NCBI GenBank assembly: GCA_029245665.1
Contig: JAQWOW010000127.1
Location: 1-16,350, forward strand
Length of the DNA stretch: 16,350 nucleotides
Direction of reading: 5' to 3'
From: Polaribacter sp.
GTDB taxonomy: Bacteria; Bacteroidota; Bacteroidia; Flavobacteriales; Flavobacteriaceae
Every line of letters starts with the position of its first letter. Within the stretch, counting starts at the first letter, position 1. Both the position numbers and the translations under genes were made by a program. The notes under the pieces were generated by a model. The model saw nothing but the letters and a program-made list of their open reading frames with translations. It did not search any database and was not told where the DNA came from. Shown here piece after piece: positions 14,254-16,350 of the stretch.

Positions 14254-16350
14254 TTATTGTTTTAGAAATTTCATAGTTTTAAATTCACCCTTGTTTTCTG
14301 TGTAAATTTTTATAAAATAAATACCTGCTGAAAGTGAACCCACATCAATAGTTTGTTTTAAATTTTGAATTGATTTCGTTTTTAAAACATGTTTACCATC
14401 AACTTGATAAATAGCAATCTTATAATTTTCAATTATAGGAAAATGTAATGAAAAGCTATTATTTGCTGGATTTGGAAAAAGAGTAATTACTTTTTCTTCT
14501 AATTTATTTTCATCAATTTTTAATTGTGTTTTATCTATTTCATATACAAATGAATGGAGAGATAATACATCTATATTTACATTCGTAAAATTATCATCAA
14601 TTGTAAAAGAAACATCATTTTGTAAAGTAAAATTTTGGCTGCTGTCGTCAGAAGTTATGTAATGCTTTATAGCTGTTGTTCCTTTTGGAATTTGAAGAGA
14701 AAAATCTTGTGAAGCACCTTCATTAAAAACTTGTAAGACAATTTCATCTTCATTTGGCGATATAAACGCACCAACCATAACATCATCTTGGGCATTTTCT
14801 GTTTTTATTACTTTATATCCTTTTTTTATAAGGTTGGTAAAATGTTTAAATGTGTGGTATCTTTTTGGTAAAATAATTTCGCCATTTGCCTTCCAAACAA
14901 CAAGACTAGAATAACCATTATCATCTTCTTCTTCATAAAAAAGATGCATCATATAAGCTGTCATACCTCCTTCATTAAAACCTCTTAACATCCACTTTAT
15001 ATAGTTTGCTGCATCAGTCATAGAAATGTCATCGCTTTTTAAATTAGCAGATTCTGTAACCCAAACAGGTTTTGAGGACGCAGCTGTTTTTAAAGCATTC
15101 CAATTTGTATTGTGATTTGGGTCTGCATAGGTGTGTGTTGCCACCACATCTATTGCCGATTTTACAAGTGGATCTGCAAACATAGTATTGATGTAATTTG
15201 TGGCAGATCTATTTGAATTATTTGCGTCGTAAACTCTATAATTTTCTGGCGAAAGTATTTTTATATGATTTAAAGAGGCACTATTTAAACGAGTATTTAT
15301 ATTTTTTATAATACTATTTAATTCTGAAGGAGTTGTATTCATAGACTCATAACTCACCTCATAATCTGGTTCATTTGTGGGTGAAATAGCTGTTACATCA
15401 ATGTTGTATCTAGATTTCATTCCTTGTAAAAAGGCTATAAGAAACTCACTATATTCATTTTCTCCTCCAGAAATTAAAGTACCTCCATCATTGTGTTTTC
15501 CATTTGTTTTTAACCAAGCAGGAGCAGAATTACAGTTACCAATTACATGATCAAAGCCATTTTTACTTAAACTAAAAGCATTGTTTAAAGCTTCACCAAC
15601 AAATCGTGTTCTATTATTATTTGAGTTACTGTCATAACGTGTCCAATCTAGTTTTGAAGCATCTAAATCGAAAGGATTATTGTTGTCATTTTCTGGCTCT
15701 AAATCATGATACACAAAAAAACGAATCATATTTACCTCTAAATCTTTAAAACAATAGGTTTCTATTTGTTCTCTAACAGAATTATTTAGCGCATATAAAT
15801 GTTCTGTTCTTCTCTTAATACCTGCTCCAAAACCTTCTATTGTTTGATAGGTTTCTGAAGGCTCCATACTTATTAAATTTCCTGGCACAACAGAAACTTC
15901 ATCTAAGAAATAAGTAACTCCTTCTTGCATATACCAAAATTTTATTTTGTTTGAATCTGCATTAAAAGGTGCTGTAAATGTATGTGAATGTTTTTGCCAA
16001 GTATCTGTAATCCAAATATTTTGACCTTGATAACTATTTGCTATTTCTGAAGTAAAAACGAGTTTTATTTGCCTCGAGGAAGCTCCTTCTATTTTGGCAT
16101 AAAAGGAAACTGTATATTTTTTCCCTGCTTCTACTTGAAAACCAAAATCGCTTTTTGTACTAACATCATAATTATTTGTACCTAAGGAAATGATTTCACT
16201 CTTTAAGGCTTTTGTACTTCCAGTAATTAAATTTTCTGTTGCAATAGAAAAATTAACATCACCTCCATTATTTGCTTGATTTGTCCATTGAATAAAATTA
16301 GAACCACTCGTAATTTCTAAAGAACCATTTTCTATAGGCAATTGATTTTG
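14254..16350 (-). CDS. GH30-like glycosidase with N-terminal CBM and T9SS tail (5'-truncated by window)
   Basis: The reading frame is open to the window edge. The first possible start, a TTG at 16341, is preceded in frame by Q-N-Q and leads straight into the CBM with no signal peptide, so the true start is upstream and the protein exceeds 695 residues. Numbering from that TTG: residues about 3-153 are a CBM4/9-like sandwich (ENGSLE..., YFLDEVSVVPG). Residues about 158-600 fit GH30 (clan GH-A barrel plus side beta-domain): TIEGFGAG, NSAPAWLK, acid/base E324 in TNEP, nucleophile E430 in VTES, and the side-domain strand DEIVLQVFNEG. GH30 includes xylanases and glucuronoxylanases as well as other beta-glycosidases; the subfamily was not resolved. 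Residues about 618-695 are a T9SS sorting domain (LFPNPANNSFSL, GIYFIKI, MKFLKQ). It is the first gene seen of the operon and probably an extracellular endo-acting enzyme. Confidence 0.85.
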   Translation of the reverse strand, partial: QNQLPIENGSLEITSGSNFIQWTNQANNGGDVNFSIATENLITGSTKALKSEIISLGTNNYDVSTKSDFGFQVEAGKKYTVSFYAKIEGASSRQIKLVFTSEIANSYQGQNIWITDTWQKHSHTFTAPFNADSNKIKFWYMQEGVTYFLDEVSVVPGNLISMEPSETYQTIEGFGAGIKRRTEHLYALNNSVREQIETYCFKDLEVNMIRFFVYHDLEPENDNNNPFDLDASKLDWTRYDSNSNNNRTRFVGEALNNAFSLSKNGFDHVIGNCNSAPAWLKTNGKHNDGGTLISGGENEYSEFLIAFLQGMKSRYNIDVTAISPTNEPDYEVSYESMNTTPSELNSIIKNINTRLNSASLNHIKILSPENYRVYDANNSNRSATNYINTMFADPLVKSAIDVVATHTYADPNHNTNWNALKTAASSKPVWVTESANLKSDDISMTDAANYIKWMLRGFNEGGMTAYMMHLFYEEEDDNGYSSLVVWKANGEIILPKRYHTFKHFTNLIKKGYKVIKTENAQDDVMVGAFISPNEDEIVLQVFNEGASQDFSLQIPKGTTAIKHYITSDDSSQNFTLQNDVSFTIDDNFTNVNIDVLSLHSFVYEIDKTQLKIDENKLEEKVITLFPNPANNSFSLHFPIIENYKIAIYQVDGKHVLKTKSIQNLKQTIDVGSLSAGIYFIKIYTENKGEFKTMKFLKQ

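Larger units (their letters stand above)
8008..16350 (-). other. Putative operon: GH30 plus four sulfatases
   Basis: Five co-directional genes are separated by 10, 6, 4 and 10 bp in transcription order, with no room for internal promoters or terminators between them. The next gap, 328 bp, is much larger and carries a candidate terminator. This spacing supports one transcript whose 5' end is outside the window. The content, one glycosidase plus four sulfatases, is typical of the enzyme section of a Bacteroidota polysaccharide utilization locus. Confidence 0.75.

Noticed and set aside
16339..16341. TTG as the real start of the GH30-like gene
   Set aside because: The frame continues upstream to the window edge (Q-N-Q before the TTG), the protein would lack the signal peptide needed for its T9SS tail, and the CBM begins immediately. 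The gene is cut by the window.
1..16350. CRISPR array, mobile element, tRNA/rRNA or phage genes
   Set aside because: No regularly spaced repeats, transposase or integrase domains, terminal inverted repeats or RNA-gene signatures were seen.

Overview
The window is visibly AT-rich DNA from a member of the Bacteroidota, most likely a marine flavobacterium. Four of the seven proteins end in a Por/type IX secretion (T9SS) sorting domain, there are four formylglycine-type S1 sulfatases, and the intergenic DNA contains TAnnTTTG-like promoter words. All genes are on the minus strand, so transcription runs from high to low coordinates. No rRNA, tRNA, CRISPR array, insertion sequence or phage gene was seen.

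Layout in transcription order: (1) 16350-14254, the 3' part of a GH30-like glycosidase with an N-terminal carbohydrate-binding module and a T9SS tail; its 5' end lies outside the window. (2) 14243-12570, a sulfatase with a T9SS tail. (3) 12563-11145, a close paralogue of it, built as a lipoprotein without the tail. (4) 11140-9485, a sulfamidase-like sulfatase with a C-terminal beta-strand extension. (5) 9474-8008, an iduronate-2-sulfatase-like lipoprotein. These five genes are 4-10 bp apart and look like one operon. A 328-bp gap follows (7680-8007) with a candidate terminator and promoter words. Then come (6) 7679-5391, a secreted right-handed beta-helix protein with an internal CBM4/9/22-like module, and (7) 5282-378, a 1634-residue secreted protein joining a GH10 domain, a CBM, a beta-helix homologous to that of gene 6, further beta-sandwich domains and a T9SS tail.

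Together this reads as the enzyme half of a polysaccharide utilization locus for a sulfated xylan-type or otherwise xylose-containing marine polysaccharide. GH10, GH30 and a CBM22-like module point to xylan; four sulfatases point to sulfate esters. That substrate is inferred. The predicted localisations suggest division of labour: GH30, GH10, beta-helix protein and one sulfatase outside the cell, the other three sulfatases in the periplasm (two probably lipid-anchored). SusC/SusD transporters, a regulator and a sulfatase-maturing enzyme are not in the window.

The most unusual points are the GH10/beta-helix fusion, the shared beta-helix module of unknown activity, the tandem sulfatases that differ in predicted address, non-canonical residues in the GH10 glycone subsites, and an identical 15-bp word upstream of both beta-helix genes.
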